Assembly (NCBI GenBank): GCA_900169235.1
Contig: FWCC01000256.1
Location: 1-64,000 of the forward strand
Origin: Zarea fungicola
Taxonomy: Eukaryota; Ascomycota; Sordariomycetes; Hypocreales; Cordycipitaceae
Reading direction: 5' to 3'
Length of the DNA stretch: 64,000 nt
Shown one piece after another: positions 25,285-39,079 of this stretch. A program made the position numbers and the translations under genes. The notes under the pieces were generated by a model. The model was not told where the DNA came from. It worked only from the letters and a program-made list of their open reading frames with translations, and made no database searches. Positions within the stretch are counted from its first letter, which is position 1. Each line of letters opens with the position of its first letter.

Positions 25285-26199
25285 ATGTCTAAATTCACAA
25301 GACTGTATTTGCGTATGCCGCTGCCAACAGTAAGTTACAAATTTCTTCCACACTCTGTCGTGGGCCCGTGGCGCCCCCTTCCTCATCAGCTAGGGAAAAC
25401 GGGGGTGGTGTCTTTCGTTGGAATGTGTAACAAGAGCAACTTCTAACTGTCATTAATTGTTTAGACACTGTTTGGCCTCATCAGCCTGCAGACCGGCACC
25501 GAACTCATCTCGCTGGCGCTCGTGTTCAACAAAGTAACTGGCGTCTACGGTCTACTTGCCATCCTCACCGGCTACCAGCTGTCACTGCTACAGCTGTCGA
25601 CTTATGTATACTCCATCGGTGTCCTCGCTCTCCTCTTCTTCCTGATCCCACATATCCGACGACAGAGCCCCTTTGAGTGCCTGGCGCTGGCGTGGGTGTA
25701 CGTGCTGGACGCGTGCATCAACGCTGCCTATACAGCCGCCTTTGGACTCGACTGGTACTTCCACAGCACGGCTACGGAGTCGGACACGCGGCCCGCTGGC
25801 CTAACCAACACGGTTATGCAGAGCATTGAGGGCTTGAAGAAGGAGAGCGCGATCCACGGCAAGGTGGTACCACAGGAAACTGCTATGAGCATGATCTTCA
25901 TCATGGCCGTTACCCTGATACGTGTGTACTTTAGCTTCATCGTTATGGCCTACGCCAGGGAGTCGCTTCAAAAGTACATGCAACTAATGATTATGGAAGG
26001 GCCTGGGGTTGATGACTATGACGGCCCGTTTGCGCTTGATCTGCCGGATGGGGATGGCCGCAAAGGCCGGCTTGGCCGCCTCATGGTATCGTTTGGTCGC
26101 TCATACTGGCTGGGCCATCTCGAGGACAACGGATGGACCGGAAACAGCAACAGGCAGCGCAAGTCCAACGAACCTGGCACCTTGGCCGGCGAGGTCTAG
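25285..26199 (+). CDS. KEI1: Inositolphosphorylceramide synthase subunit Kei1
   Basis: Non-catalytic partner of the Aur1 IPC synthase, needed for its Golgi localisation and activity in fungal sphingolipid synthesis. Two exons (25285-25329, 25465-26199) give 259 aa. Exon 1 encodes only MSKFTRLYLRMPLPT. The 135-nt intron has a GTAAGT donor and TTTAG acceptor. The second exon starts TLFGLISLQTGTELISLA, a family hallmark. Four hydrophobic segments follow (near 20-45, 48-75, 80-105 and 150-180). HIRRQSPFECLALAWVYVLD is a conserved block. The C-terminal tail is cytosolic-looking and rich in Gly, Asp and Arg. I assign it from the N-terminal half; the tail is not diagnostic. Confidence 0.88.
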
Positions 26200-28379
26200 C
26201 CCAAAATTCTGGCTGATTGGATAGACGAATAATGGCGAGCAAAGGATCGAAACAGGCAGCCTTCGCACACTGCCAGTATAACTGTTGTCTGTTGATAGCA
26301 CCCGACAACGTGTAAATATATAGTACTGCATCTCAACAGTTTTGCATTTTGCAAATCGTGAGACTGATAGAAGCCTCGGCCTGGTCCTGGAATGCAGACC
26401 AGCCGGCAACATCTCTGGTGTTATTAGTCTTTTTTTTTTTTTCACACATTTCGATGGCGGCGCTCGAATAGAATATCCCGGAGGCGTAACTTCATTTTTT
26501 CCCATTAACGTTTGCATCATCACTTGACTACTTGGATGTGCTGAGCGCGAGGGTGACATGTTACGGGTTGTCTCGAGACGTGATTGTTTGTGTGCACAGA
26601 CACGAACTACTGTTTCTGGAAGGTACATCTTCATCGTGCACAAGTTCTCTCACTACTTGGTCAATTGAGGGTTACATTGCTAGAGTGGCATTCGGGCCCC
26701 TGTTGAGAGACGCCGTGGCAGCTATGGATATACACAGTAGCAAGGCACACAGATACGAGCCGTGCTCCCCGAATGCCAGATTCTGTGCCTTTCTCTATCG
26801 ATCGAGCAATGATATTAAGAATGGCTTCTGGGACATGATGCTGAAATGGATTGTGAGTATGATGGATTTGGTGATTGCAGCATCGCACGGTGATCTGTCT
26901 TCCAAGACGGACTAGGCATCCTTGAGGAGCAGATTCATCTTTCAATATCCTTGGCTCATTATCAATTAAACATGTGACTGAGGCTGAGATTTGGTATCTT
27001 AAGTTGCGTGGTATTGCGAGAACTGTTGCCGAAGTGTTGTGGGAGATGTGGCAGTTCCTATGTTGCAAGTCATTCATAGTGCAACACGAAGAGATGAACA
27101 AGGGTTGGATGACGCCATTGCGACCCTGGGGCTCATCATTTTGTTAAAAAACGCTCAGAGACAAGATGCCAGGCAATTATTTGCGGTAAACGATTGGGCT
27201 TGCTGGGACTCTGTGGGTCTTCCGGCATTCGGAGACAGATTCTGTTGATATTGCTCGGTGATGGTCCCTCTTCGGCTCGTCGGCGGATCAGGGTTTGCTC
27301 GGAATGTCGCTGGTGACGACTTTGCTTGAGCATGGGCATGCTTTGACATGGCCCAAAAACATGGCAAAAAAATTAATTTTGCTATGGAAATTTATACAGA
27401 TTTATAATGCTTGTTTCCAAATAATGCTGCACCATGCTTTAATGTCAACATGATACAGTCGGGAGTTGACACTGCTTTCTTTGGTGTAAAGTTCGTTTTA
27501 GGTTGGCGAATGACGGAACGCCATTTGTAATCCAAAAGCGGCAATCCAGATCGGCCCGGAGTGTCTTGTAACGTACTTAGGTTATGTTATGTACATGGGC
27601 TAATACAACGCGATCCTAGGACCAGGTGGACGGCTTCCATTGGCTGATGGAAATGAACTACGTATAAACAGTGGTCAGCTAATTGGTGATGAGGCAAAGC
27701 AAAAGTCTGAGGGAAAATGAGACCATATGGGAGAGGGCCGGACCCGAACGACCGACAGGAGCATTTGGTACAGAGCAGGAGGCTCATCAACGCATGAACG
27801 ACGAGCGACTGACCGAGCCAAAAAGCACGTATACAGCACTAGGCGATCACGCAATTCTTTGAAAAACTCGCTGACCTGCGGGGAATGTGCATTTAGCTGG
27901 TGGCCTACTGGGCGCTGGGCGTGTAGCGGTTCCACTCTACAGCGAGCCACAGGGCGGCGCTAGCGATTTGCTTGAGGGGCATGAGGTACTAATAACGCTC
28001 CCTGCTCAGCACTGTATTTCTGTGGCATGAGCTCCCCTACAGGCACCTTGCTCGCTATAAACCTACACCATTCAGCATCAATCGACCTGTGGAGCGGTCC
28101 CCCCCTCCTCCGCCACCAAGCCGGACAGCTCCCCCAGCTAATTGTTATTATTTACAAGCCCAGACACTCTAAAACGGACATTGTGGGCGGCAGGTTATGA
28201 CGGGCCAGAAAGTTTGATTTCTTTAACCGGTCCCCTGTTTTCCATTTCTCCTCCTCCTCCTTCTTTCTTCTTGTAAATTTAATTCCATATCTCCCCATTA
28301 TATCCTCTCTTCCCTCCATAACCGCCGTGTTGTCTTCATCACTATACCTTCGTCTACCGGAGGCGGACTACACATAACC
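26200..28379. other. Long intergenic region, about 2.2 kb
   Basis: Between KEI1 and the sulfite reductase gene. Open frames at 26532-26915 (+), 26661-27101 (-) and others are Cys/His/Ser-rich, unsupported by splice signals or domains, and overlap each other. The last 300 bp before the sulfite reductase start are pyrimidine-rich (CTCCTCCTCC tracts near 28248-28262), as in strong fungal promoters. Confidence 0.5.
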
Positions 28380-31300
28380 ATGGAGGCTGCACAGCACCAG
28401 GTGCGCACGCCTGAAGAGGCTGGTATGTTATTTACTACCAACGAAACGGCCCGTAGCTTGTTACCGCTTTTCTGGCATTAATTGAGAAATGGCGTGGTAT
28501 AGAAAAGAAGACAAGCTAATAATATGATTCAGTTGCGAGAATCGCCTACCTCGCGAGCGATGTCGTTGTTTCTGTCCAAGCCTCGCTGGCCACCGACTCC
28601 GAATTCTCTTCACATTTGAAGCGATATGCCGGCCGCAAGGACCAAGGCCTTGTTGCTGCCAGCGAAGGCGCTGTTCCCAATGTAAGTTCTGTGGCCTCAA
28701 TTCCAGACAGCGTACAGCACCGAGCACGCAAGATGTTGCCCTACAGCCGCCACTTTTTTCTCAACCCCACGAGTTGCTTCCTAATCAGAGCACGACGAGC
28801 CGAAGCTCCAAAGCCGATGGCCCGGCCAAGGCATTGAAGACTTGACAACATCACTTCACTACTTGATTGCATTCATGTGTAGTCAATTGGTTGCTAACAT
28901 GGTCTCCCCTCTTTCCAGATTGTGTCTGTTCGCCACAACGCTGACCCCCTGCTCTCCGTCTTCACTCCGATCCGTGCTGGCAAGCTCGTCTCCGTCACCA
29001 CAGCTTCCTCAGTTCTCTTGCCTGCCGTCTCCCACCTCTACAAGCTGGCAAACTACCCCGTAGTCCTGCATGTTGCCCTCCAGCCTCGCAACTATGCCGA
29101 CTACTCTGTCATCGCAGCCATCCGCAACTCGGGTTGGACCTTTGTCCAGTCTGAGAGCCTGCAGGAAGCTCAGGACATGGCCATCACTGCCCACGCCCTA
29201 GCTGTCCGCACCGGCAAGGGTGTTATTCACTTTTTTGCCCCCGATACCTCTTCCAAGGACAGGCCCATCGACACCGAAGACCCTGCCGTTGTGAGAGATC
29301 TAATCGACATTGAGAGTGTTCGGCGCTACCAATCCGGGTCCATTGGCGCGGCTGGCTTATATGCCGACGATGGCCATGTCGCCGTCTCCTCAGATCATGC
29401 AGAGGCTGCCTCCAAGACCCCAAGTGACAGCATCATCAACTTACGTGCCGCAGCCGCCCCCAGTGCTGATGCTTCCAAGGTGACTTCTGCTGGTACTTCC
29501 GTCAAGTCCAGTCAAGCCAGCGAATCCGGCACCCCTGGTGCCCCCTTTTCAGTCGCCACCACTGTCGAGACTGCCCCTCCTGCGGTGACGTCGGAGGATA
29601 TTTTCACATGCGCCACCCGTGTCTGGACAAGCCTCAACTCCGCTGTTGGCCGCCAGTACAGCGCTTTCGAATACACAGGCCCAGCGAAGGCGGAAAACTG
29701 CCTTTTTATCTTTGGTTCCGATACCGGCACTTTTGCCGAAGCCATTGACCATGCCAAGCCTGACGAGATCTTTGCCAACACTGCCATCATCACCCCTCGC
29801 CTGTATAGACCCTGGCTCGGATCAAGATTGGTTGAGGCTCTCCCCAGCTCCATCAAGCGAATTGCTGTTCTTGAGCAGATTCACCGTAAGACCACAAAAT
29901 GGGGTCCTCTGCTGATTGACGTCGTATCTTCTATCAAGAGCGGTCCTGGTGGTGTCCAGACCATTGTTGGTCACCAGCTCGGCTACATTGCTGCCGAGGC
30001 TGCTGACCAAGCCCTTCGCGGCATTCTTCAGAACCTTACCTCCGAGAGTCCACTCCAGAACCTCGAAGTTGGTGTCAGAGACGCTCCTGCTGAGCGCAGC
30101 GACTATGTCCTGTCTATGCCTGCCCTTGAGACGGCATACTCTAAGATTCTCGATCAGCTCTTTGGCAAGCGCACATATATTGCCAACGCATTAAGATCCC
30201 AGAATACTGGCATTTCCTCCACTGTTGCCGCCACACCCGAATTTGGCTTTGGCTCCCTCATTGCGCGCAAGGAGCTGCGTAAAGATTTTGTTAGCGAGGT
30301 CAAAGAGGCCGCCAAGAGCAAAGAATTTGTCACCGATGGCCCGAGAAATTGGCTTGCAAAGTGGGCGGTTACCTCGGACGATCTATCCAAGTCCACTGAA
30401 ATTGCTGACGATGTCATTTCTCGTCTCCAGACCGATGGCTCCCCCCTTGCTCAGAAGCTACTGAAGAAGCAAGGTCTGTTCCGCAAGGAATCCCTCTGGC
30501 TTGTTGGATCTGATGCATGGTCTTACGATTTGGGAAACTCTGGTGTGCACCACGTCCTTTCTTCCGGCGAGAATGTCAACATGCTCATCATTGACTCCAC
30601 CCCTTATTCCGAAAAGTCCACTGCTGACGCCAACCGTAGAAAGAAGGATATCGGTCTCTACGCCATGAACTTTGGCAATGTCTATGTTGCCTCTACTGCT
30701 GTCTATAGTTCTTATACCCAAGTCCTACAGGCCATGTTGGAGGCTGACAAATTTGCTGGCCCCTCCGTTGTTCTGGCTTATCTGCCCTACTTTGGTGAAT
30801 CTGACTCTGCTCTCACTGTCCTGCAGGAGACGAAGAAGGCCGTCGATACCGGCTACTGGCCCCTGTACAGATGGAACCCCGAGAACGAGAAGAAGGGAGA
30901 GCCTAACTTTTCCCTTGATTCAGAACTCATCAAAAAAGAGCTCAAGACCTTCCTGTCTCGCGATAATCAACTCACCCAGCTCATGAACAAGGAGCCCAAG
31001 TTTGCTGCTAGTCTAGCACAGGACTTTGGCACCGAGGTTCGTGCACAGCAGAAGCGCAAGGCCAAGGATGCCTACAACCAGCTTCTAGAAGGGCTTCTAG
31101 GCGCTCCTTTGACCATTCTATACGGATCCGACAACAACAATGCTACTTCTCTTGCCAAGAGACTGGGCAACAGAGGCCGTGCGCGCGGCCTGAAGACCAC
31201 AGTCATGGCCATGGAGGACTATCCACTTGAGGATCTTCCTGCCGAAGAGAATATCGTCTTCCTTACTTCTACAGCCGGTCAGGGAGAGTTTCCCCAGAAT

Positions 31301-33410
31301 GCTCTTGCTTTCTGGGAGGCGATCAAGGACAACACCGACCTGGATCTTGCGACTGTCAACTACTCCATATTTGGTCTTGGTGACAGCCACTACTGGCCAC
31401 GCAAAGAGGACAAGATTTACTACAACAAGCCCGCCAAGGATCTCGATCGAGTTCTCACAAACCTTGGTGGCAAGCGCCTCGCCGACATTGGTCTAGGTGA
31501 CGACCAGGACCCCGATGCCTACCAGACTGGTTATTCCGAGTGGGAGCCCAAGATCTGGCAGGCTCTCGGCGTTGACAAAGTCGACGGTCTTCCCGATGAG
31601 CCTCCACCAATCACTAATGAAGACATCAAGATTGCTTCCAATTTTCTTCGCGGTACTATTGTTGAAGGTCTCAACGATCCTTCTACCGGTGCAATCTCTG
31701 CTGCTGATCAACAGCTCACCAAGTTCCACGGCACATACATGCAGGATGATCGCGACGTGCGCGATGAAAGAAAAGCCCAGGGTCTTGAGCCCGCTTACTC
31801 CTTCATGATTCGATGTCGATTGCCTGGTGGTGTCTCCACTCCCAAGCAGTGGGTACAGATGGATGACATTGCCAACGAGCTTGGCAACGAGACCATGAAG
31901 CTCACCACTCGCCAGACCTTCCAGTTCCACGGTGTCGTTAAGGGCAAGCTCAAGCCAGCCATGCAGGCCATCAACCGTGCTCTCATGACCACCATTGCTG
32001 CTTGCGGTGATGTCAACCGTAACGTCATGTGCAGTTCTCTTCCTGCCCAATCCAAGTATCACCGTCAAGTCTACGCATACTCCCAGAAGATCAGTGACCA
32101 TCTCCTGCCTTCAACCACTGCCTATCATGAGATTTGGTTGACTGACGACGACAACAAGAAGACTCAAGTTGCTGGCGAGGCTATTCAGGACTTTGAACCT
32201 CTGTACGGCCCGACATATCTGCCCAGAAAATTCAAAATTACCATTGCCATTCCTCCTCACAATGACACTGACGTCTACGCCCACGATATTGGCCTGATCG
32301 CCATCAAGGGTAAGGATGGCAACCTCGAAGGTTTCAACGTCCTTGCTGGCGGTGGCATGGGTGCTACTCACAACAACAAGAAGACGTACCCGCAGACTGG
32401 CAGAATGTTTGGTTACTGCGCCGTGGAGGATGTACACATTGCTTGCGAGAAGATTATGCTTGTCCAGCGTGACTTCGGTGACCGCAAGAACCGCAAACAC
32501 GCCCGTCTCAAGTATACCATCGATGACCTCGGCGTCGACGTATTCCGCGGCAAAGTCGAAGAACTGTGGGGCAAGAAATTTGAGCCCGAAAGGGCTTTTG
32601 AATTCAAGAGCAACGTCGACACCTTTGGCTGGGTCAAGGACGAGACGGGCCTGAATCACTTCACATTCTTCATTGAAAACGGTCGTATTGAAGATACCCC
32701 CGAGTTTCAGATGAAGACTGGCCTGCGCGAGATTGCCAAGGTGCACAAGGGCGAGTTCCGCCTCACGGGCAACCAGCACCTGATTCTCAGTAACGTCGCC
32801 GACGAGGACGTTCCTGCAATGAAGGCTCTCATGAAACAGTACAAGCTCGATAATCTGCAGTTCTCTGGTCTGCGTCTCAGCTCGTCAGCCTGCGTCGCTT
32901 TCCCCACCTGCGGCCTCGCCATGGCGGAATCGGAGCGCTACCTGCCCGTGCTTATCTCTAAGCTCGAGGACTGCCTTGAGGAGGCCGGACTCCGCCAAGA
33001 CTCTATCGTTATGCGCATGACGGGCTGCCCCAATGGATGTGCCCGGCCATGGCTCGCGGAAGTGGCGTTTGTCGGTAAAGCGTTCGGCGCGTACAACATG
33101 TACCTCGGTGGTGGCTACCATGGGCAGCGCCTGAATAAGTTGTTCCGCTCGAGCATCAAGGAAGAGGAGATTCTGGAAATTATGAAGCCGCTACTGAAGC
33201 GTTATGCGCTCGAGAGGGAAGATGGTGAGAGGTTTGGTGACTTTTGCATCCGTGTCGGTCTCATCAAGGCAACCACTGATGGCCAAAACTTCCACGATAA
33301 TGTAAGTGAATTCTGTCTGACATTTGCAGAAGTTCTTGAAGATCCACCAGAAACGTATAGTGCTAATAAATTCGCTCCAGGTGGCCGAGGAAGAATCTGA
33401 CGCTGAGTAA
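28380..33410 (+). CDS. MET5: Sulfite reductase [NADPH] beta subunit (MET5 type)
   Basis: Siroheme subunit that reduces sulfite to sulfide in sulfate assimilation. Four exons (28380-28422, 28533-28681, 28919-33301, 33381-33410) give 1534 aa with exact phases. The terminal exon encodes only VAEEESDAE. An N-terminal pyruvate-ferredoxin-oxidoreductase-like region (about 1-780) is followed by a flavodoxin domain (about 795-945: LTILYGSDNNNATSLAKRL, then STAGQGEFP). Two sulfite reductase ferredoxin-like and siroheme/4Fe-4S half-repeats come next. The cluster-binding cysteines are in SACVAFPTC (near 1386) and TGCPNGC (near 1431). The length and order match fungal MET5 (yeast 1442 aa). Its partner is the flavoprotein MET10, which is not in this window. 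Confidence 0.95.
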
Positions 33411-33966
33411 AATGTCGACTGTGATACAAGTCGTGGTTAATGGTTTTTTTTTTTTTTTTTGGTTTGAATGGATATGAATATAGATGGAGGCTGTAGAACG
33501 ATCGAAAAAGCCGGGAAATAGTCATCCTTTTCTTTCTTTTTTTCAAGCAATATTAGAGTCGGGCGTATATGTGTTACATGATGGGAAATTGCTTTACTCA
33601 TGTTTTTGTAGTAAGTTAACTGTTCTAGTTGGCAAGGCAGATTTAAGCAAACACTATGAAAAAAAAAAGATTAAAAATCAAGGACAACCTGAAAAAGTCG
33701 TGCAAATATTTTCTTTTCATCAAGACTCGTTTCCTACATTAAACCCTCAAAGATTTCCTTCTCCTTTTGAAGAATGACTTTCAGAGATGTGTTTCAACAT
33801 GTACAGCGTAAAATCAACAAAGAAAACAAAACAGATAGAAATAACCAAGAACAAATCCTGCAGAAAAATAAAACACAACAAAACTCCAAGTCGGTGCCCA
33901 TTTGTGAAAGCAAAATTTATGTGGTACACTCTATGGCTAATATCCTTTTCGTCCAGATGACTTTGC
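33411..33966. other. Convergent intergenic region
   Basis: Joins the 3' ends of the sulfite reductase (+) and chitin synthase (-) genes. It is strongly A/T-rich, with a run of about 17 T at 33444-33460, A-rich stretches near 33658-33668 and 33800-33880, and no supported gene. Confidence 0.55.
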
Positions 33967-36900
33967 CTATCTCTTCAAGGTACTGCCCACACTGCTGCCC
34001 ACACTGCTGGCCGCCTCGCTCAACTTCTCACCCCACCCACCCATCCACTTGGGTGCCTTGAGACTCATGCGCATCCTTCCTTCAACAATGACATTGACTG
34101 CATTGATAATGGCAAACGTCGTGGAGCCTAGAGCACGGAAAACAGCAAGGGATGCAACACTCCACAGGATGAAACGCAGATAAAAGTTGTCACCAATGCC
34201 CTTGTTGCTGTATACTTCGGACACGGCCATGGCGAGGATACCGTTGGCCACCATCCAGGTAACAACCATGTAGGTACGAACACTCTTGTAGTAATCTTCC
34301 TGCAGTTGCGACTCGCTGACGGGAGCTGAGGGAACAACAACACGATCGCGGAGGTTGCGGAGCGCCTCGTCATAGCCGCTATCAATATCCAGCTGTTCAC
34401 TGGGCATTTCCAATTCGACAGTCTGGCCCTTACCAACAGCTCCACCAAGATCAGTCTTGATGACGTTGTCACCCTTGGTGCCCCATGTAATGTCGTGAGT
34501 ATTGCAGAAGGCATAGACCTGAAGTGTGCAAATATAACTGGGCAGGAGCATAAAGTACTGTGCTGACGAGGTAATCATATGCCAAGGGTCAAGGTACACA
34601 ATGGACATGAGAACATACAATCCGACAGTTGATGTAAGCGAAACAATCAAGTTGGTGAAGACATTGTTGCCGATAGCAAACTTGTGCTTGTTGGCCTTGT
34701 CTGTCAGTTGTCGCACCACAATGTAAAGGACAGCAAATGTCGTGTATGCCATGATAACTGCATAAATAATCATGCTGGCCAGATACATCTTCTTTGCACC
34801 TTGTGGTCGGTTGCCAAGTGAGAGAATGAATTGCGTGGCAATCAGCAAAACACAGGTGTAGCGCAAAATGATAAAAATGACGGATCCGATATTGTGCCCG
34901 AATGGGTCAACAGTCTTGTCTGTTAAACCGCCAGCGACAAAATAAAAGGTAAGATAAAAGTTTGCGAGCGAAAAGTATGTGAACAAGAGTTGGCAGAACT
35001 GGTAGACGAATTCGGTATAGAGCAAGATCTTGCGCGCTATGGTGTGATCTGTGGCCATAATCTGTCGAAATTGAACCAGTGAGTAGACAGCAGCGAAAAA
35101 TGCACCGTTGAGCCATCGTCGTCGCTGTGAGATAAATTCGGGGACAGCATCTAAAGTGTGTTAACTATCATTTGATTTGCACTTCTTGGAAAATGGTGTG
35201 TGCACAACATACCTGGAACATCTGTTTCGCCAGTGCAACCCTTGACGTATTTGAGAACCCAACGTTCGCCTCTCTTAGCAACCAACTCCCAGCACAAAAT
35301 ACGATCTTCGGCAAGATACATGTTTGCTGTAAATACATCGGCGTGTTGACCATGCAGTGTCTCGCCCTTGAAGTACTGACTTAGAGGGCCATGGCCATGC
35401 TCATCATTCTGCAGAGCATGGTATCGATATGCACTCAGTGCGCCAGGAAGCACCGTGATATAGCCAAATACGGACTCGAGAGGTTTATCTAGAATGTTGG
35501 ACATTTTGTACTCAAAGTTCTGAGAAGCCACAAGTGGGTTCAGCAGACTAGAGCCGTATTTGCCCTTCATTGCCTTGATTTCACCACATGCGCCAGCCAC
35601 GTTAGAGTCGGTGTCAAAGGCCTTCCACAAGTGGTAGAGCGAGTTGCCTCCTGGACGCGTGCCAACATCAAGAAGAATGCAAATATTAGGGTTCAGGGCT
35701 CGACCGAAGGCATTGAAGAACCATCGATGAGAGTTGAGCTTGCCGCGGTTCTTTTCCTTGAGACAGAAAATCATCTGGCAGGGGACGATACCCTTTTCGG
35801 CACCCTTGAACTTGAGATCAGAATCGAGCGATACCTGGGTGGTGTATTCATAAACGTGAGCCTGAACGGCACGGTTATTGACAAAGTTCTTGGCAATACC
35901 ATGTTGGAAAACACCCATTGCAGCCAAGGCATCGAGCGTACGCGGGTGAATCTTGGGTCGGCCATCGCAAATAATGCAAACAACAATCTTATGCCAGCCC
36001 GTCTCACCCCAAGTTCGGGAACGAGATCGAGAGCAAAAATGTGAAATATTCTTCATGACAGCGTGCATTGTACGGGTGAAGCAGATTTCATCTTCGTTGT
36101 ACATGGTAATGCAAATGAAAAGCTCCGTTTCTCGTGTAGTCCGACCGATGGACTGTCTGAGTTTGTATCCTTTGTCGACAAAGTCATCCGGGTCACAGGT
36201 TACGGCGGTATATCGCATGTGCGTAAACTCAACCTCATCACGGCGCGGCAAGAAGCTGTAGAGAATTGTCGGGATCTTACATTCCAGAACGAGCTCACCG
36301 TTGATGAGCTGGACTTCTTTACGTGACATTTGGGGAGCGCGAACACCTCTCCGCTCTTGAGCGCCATTTGGCGCGGGCCCATACCGCTCAACTTTTTCAT
36401 AATACTCCTCGTCTTCTTCATTGAGCGTTTCTTGGCCTTCGGATTGAAACGAATCACGGCTAGAGGGCAAAGGACGGCCCTCGCTGAGGTCCGAGCCAGG
36501 CCCGAAAACATCGTCGCTGCCGTCAAGTGGAATATTTACTGTGGCATCATCTGCAAATGCTTGTGAATCGCGTGCCGAGTTGGAAAAGAGTGGCGCAGGG
36601 GGAAGTGGCCGTCTAGGGCTACCGCCGTATCTGGAGGATGGCGTGCCGGGCCTTGGGCTGCCATTCAAGTCGGAGGGCTCGTAGGATAGGTTGGAGGGTG
36701 GCGGGCGAGAAAACTCGGACATTCTTGACGATGGTGTCCATGGTCTTTGTGGCGAACCGCCATCTCTGTTTGCAAAGGGCACGTACGTCGAGTCTGGGGG
36801 AGGCATAGCTCGGCCGTCGTTTTTAATAGAGCTGGCCCTTGAGGGAGAGGATGAAACGCTGGGCTGGTATGGTTGGTATGATTGCCGATTCGGCGAGTCG

Positions 36901-37532
36901 CTGTAAATACTAAATTGAGAAAAATGTGAGTGCCAGTTCGTATTGGAAGATTTGGATAGTGGTTTCATGACAGGGGCGTATCTTGCGGCAGGCGAAGGCG
37001 GCGGCGGCGGCTGCAGTGCAGCCTCGCCATCATCAGCTCGCTGGAGCCTGAAGCGTCGGCTTGGCCCATCTGGGAGTACCGGGAGTGACTGAGGCAGGCT
37101 TGTAAATGGTGGTATGATGACGGGTAGTAGCGTGTCGGTCAAGTTGAAACTAGACTTGTTTTGCAGCTTTGCAATATCTGGTCTTGTGGGAATCTTGTAA
37201 TTGGGCTGTAAATGAATCTGGGAAGATGAGTGCGACAGTGCTTGGTTCGCGGAGCTCGGAACGCTTGAATTTTGTACATGGCGAGGGAGATGGGAGGAAA
37301 ATGCGATAGACTTTTGCCTGGTTGCGGGCCAGAATGGTGCAGATGAAGACTGCGGCAGGAGTGCGTCGGGGCTTCTCTTTGGTACGTACGGTCTGGAGTC
37401 GTCAATTGGAGATTCTACAGAGGTCAATAGTCTGACAGCTGCTGAGTTCAGTCCGCTGGGAGTATCATGGTCGTCGTCATATGAGTGTAAACTGTAGTCT
37501 GGGGGCTTTGAAGGGGTATTTGGGCGATCCAT
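33967..37532 (-). CDS. Chitin synthase, division 1 (class I or II)
   Basis: Polymerises UDP-GlcNAc into chitin at the plasma membrane. Two exons (37532-35213, 35150-33967) give 1167 aa if the N-terminal exon is unbroken. The first 380 or so residues are Ser/Pro-rich and probably disordered. The N-terminal chitin synthase domain follows ([20 protein letters not shown]), then catalytic motifs [19 protein letters not shown] near 740 and QRRRWLNG just after the intron near 780, then several membrane segments. A C-terminal block has [20 protein letters not shown], seen in classes I and II. The intron falls inside the conserved TDVPD site, with a GTATGT donor. The start is the first ATG ([14 protein letters not shown]). 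I cannot separate class I from class II without an alignment. An undetected intron in the long N-terminus is possible. Confidence 0.93.
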
Positions 37533-39079
37533 GGTGTTGATCAAGATGGGGGCCTCGTGCTGTCTGGAATGCTGCGTCGTTGTGTGGCCAAGACAGCCGC
37601 TGATGGAGGGGCAGCGGAATGTGCCAACAAGAATTCAATGAGGATGAGCAATCAATGCGGGAGACGTAAAATCGGCAAGTGATGGGGAGGTAAATTGAAA
37701 CAAACAAGAACCAGTCTTGAGAGTAAAAATATGTAGGAGGACGTTGATATGTAAACAGCCAGGATTCACAAACGGAGGCCGCAAGATGGATGGATGGGCA
37801 TGGGAAGACAGGGCCTAGCCGGGCTGACTGGCATTATTACTGGTATCAGTTTACTGGGAGGGACAGGCGGGCAGGTCGGCGCCTGTACCGCAACGCACTT
37901 CGTTTCTTGCTTCCCTTGTCGGCTTTGTTTGGGTTGCGAGTGCATCTGGTGGGGGCCGTACGGTTGACGGGGCAACATGTAGAATGCGAACACAAGCACC
38001 AAGTGGACTAGGCGAATCCAGCATGCAAGGGGCCGTCCGTAGTGTCCGAGATTTATAATTAGGTACCTCGTAATAAAGTAGGTAGTAAATAAGTTTGCTG
38101 GCGCCTCTATCCCAAACAGGCCTTCGATGACACTGTACCAGTATTAATAAAGTACTTATGAGTTTGCTCCCGCGCGTGCCAAATCAACAAGGCATTCTCA
38201 TCACGGAGCACGTGCCGAAAATGTATCCAGCTTGACTCCATGAGGTAGGATCACTTTTTAACAGTACCCATTGACTGTATGTTTCTCGATTATGGGAGTA
38301 AAAAGCAGCCACGCATCCCCTCTGTGGGCGTAGAAAAGAATTAGCCAGCAGTAACCTGGAAGTTGTTTTCCCTGCTTGGCGCAACGTGTCAAACGCCACA
38401 CGCAATCAGCCACTTAATCAGCCACTTAATCGCCATTACATTCAGCCACCACCACAATCAAAACAAATCCGAGTAACTAATCTCGCCCCTTGCACGAGAG
38501 AGAGTACTGCCACTGCCAATCCCGAAGACTATGATTGAATGTCATCAACTAGGAGTGCAAATGCTGTAGGGTAGGTGGCGCTTGTGCCTGCGATTCTGGG
38601 AATAAAGAAGGCCATGAAATGAATATTTCTGTGCTGTCACACTTCTTATACGCTGTAGACCAGGGGGGGAGGGATATCCAATACAGCAATTAATAATTAG
38701 GAGATCAACCAATGATTTTCATTAGAAAGTAAAATACACCCATTTTCCAAAATTTCACCGCAAATAACGCCGTCTGACAGCGCAGGGCGCGTGTGCCCAT
38801 TTTCTTGTCCGTCCGGCATCGCCAAGCCAAGGCCTTGGGTGGTGGAGTCGACGATCATGGATTCGTGGGGACAAGCTTCATGCAGCAATTGCAAGTCCCC
38901 ATGCCCCGCGTTTTTTCCTTCTCTTCCGCACTAACTAAAATTTGCCTTTTTACCGAAGCCAATAATCAAGGATAAATACATATTAAAACGATGACGTCCT
39001 GTCCGGATCTTGCTTTTAACATGCTCATCACACCTCTCGCCCTCCCGCCGCCTCTCTCGCAAACTGCGACGATTATACG
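37533..39079. promoter_or_regulatory. Divergent intergenic region, chitin synthase / invertase
   Basis: About 1.55 kb holding both promoters. It has TTAGGTACCT at 38059-38068, a CACGTG at about 38210-38215, and a 12-nt unit repeated twice in tandem at 38405-38428. No gene is supported. Confidence 0.45.
38405..38428. repeat. Two tandem copies of ATCAGCCACTTA
   Basis: Two exact 12-nt units in the chitin synthase/invertase intergenic region, followed by a partial ATTCAGCCACC copy. Function is unknown. Confidence 0.6.

Noticed and set aside
24758..25333. 191-codon plus-strand frame before KEI1
   Set aside because: It overlaps the KEI1 start in another frame, begins in AT-rich promoter DNA and shows no domain.
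26532..27101. Overlapping frames of 127 and 146 codons on opposite strands
   Set aside because: Cys/His-rich composition, no recognisable family, no promoter or splice pattern.
31493..32779. Antisense frames of about 200 codons within the sulfite reductase gene
   Set aside because: Codon-bias shadows of the highly expressed sense gene.
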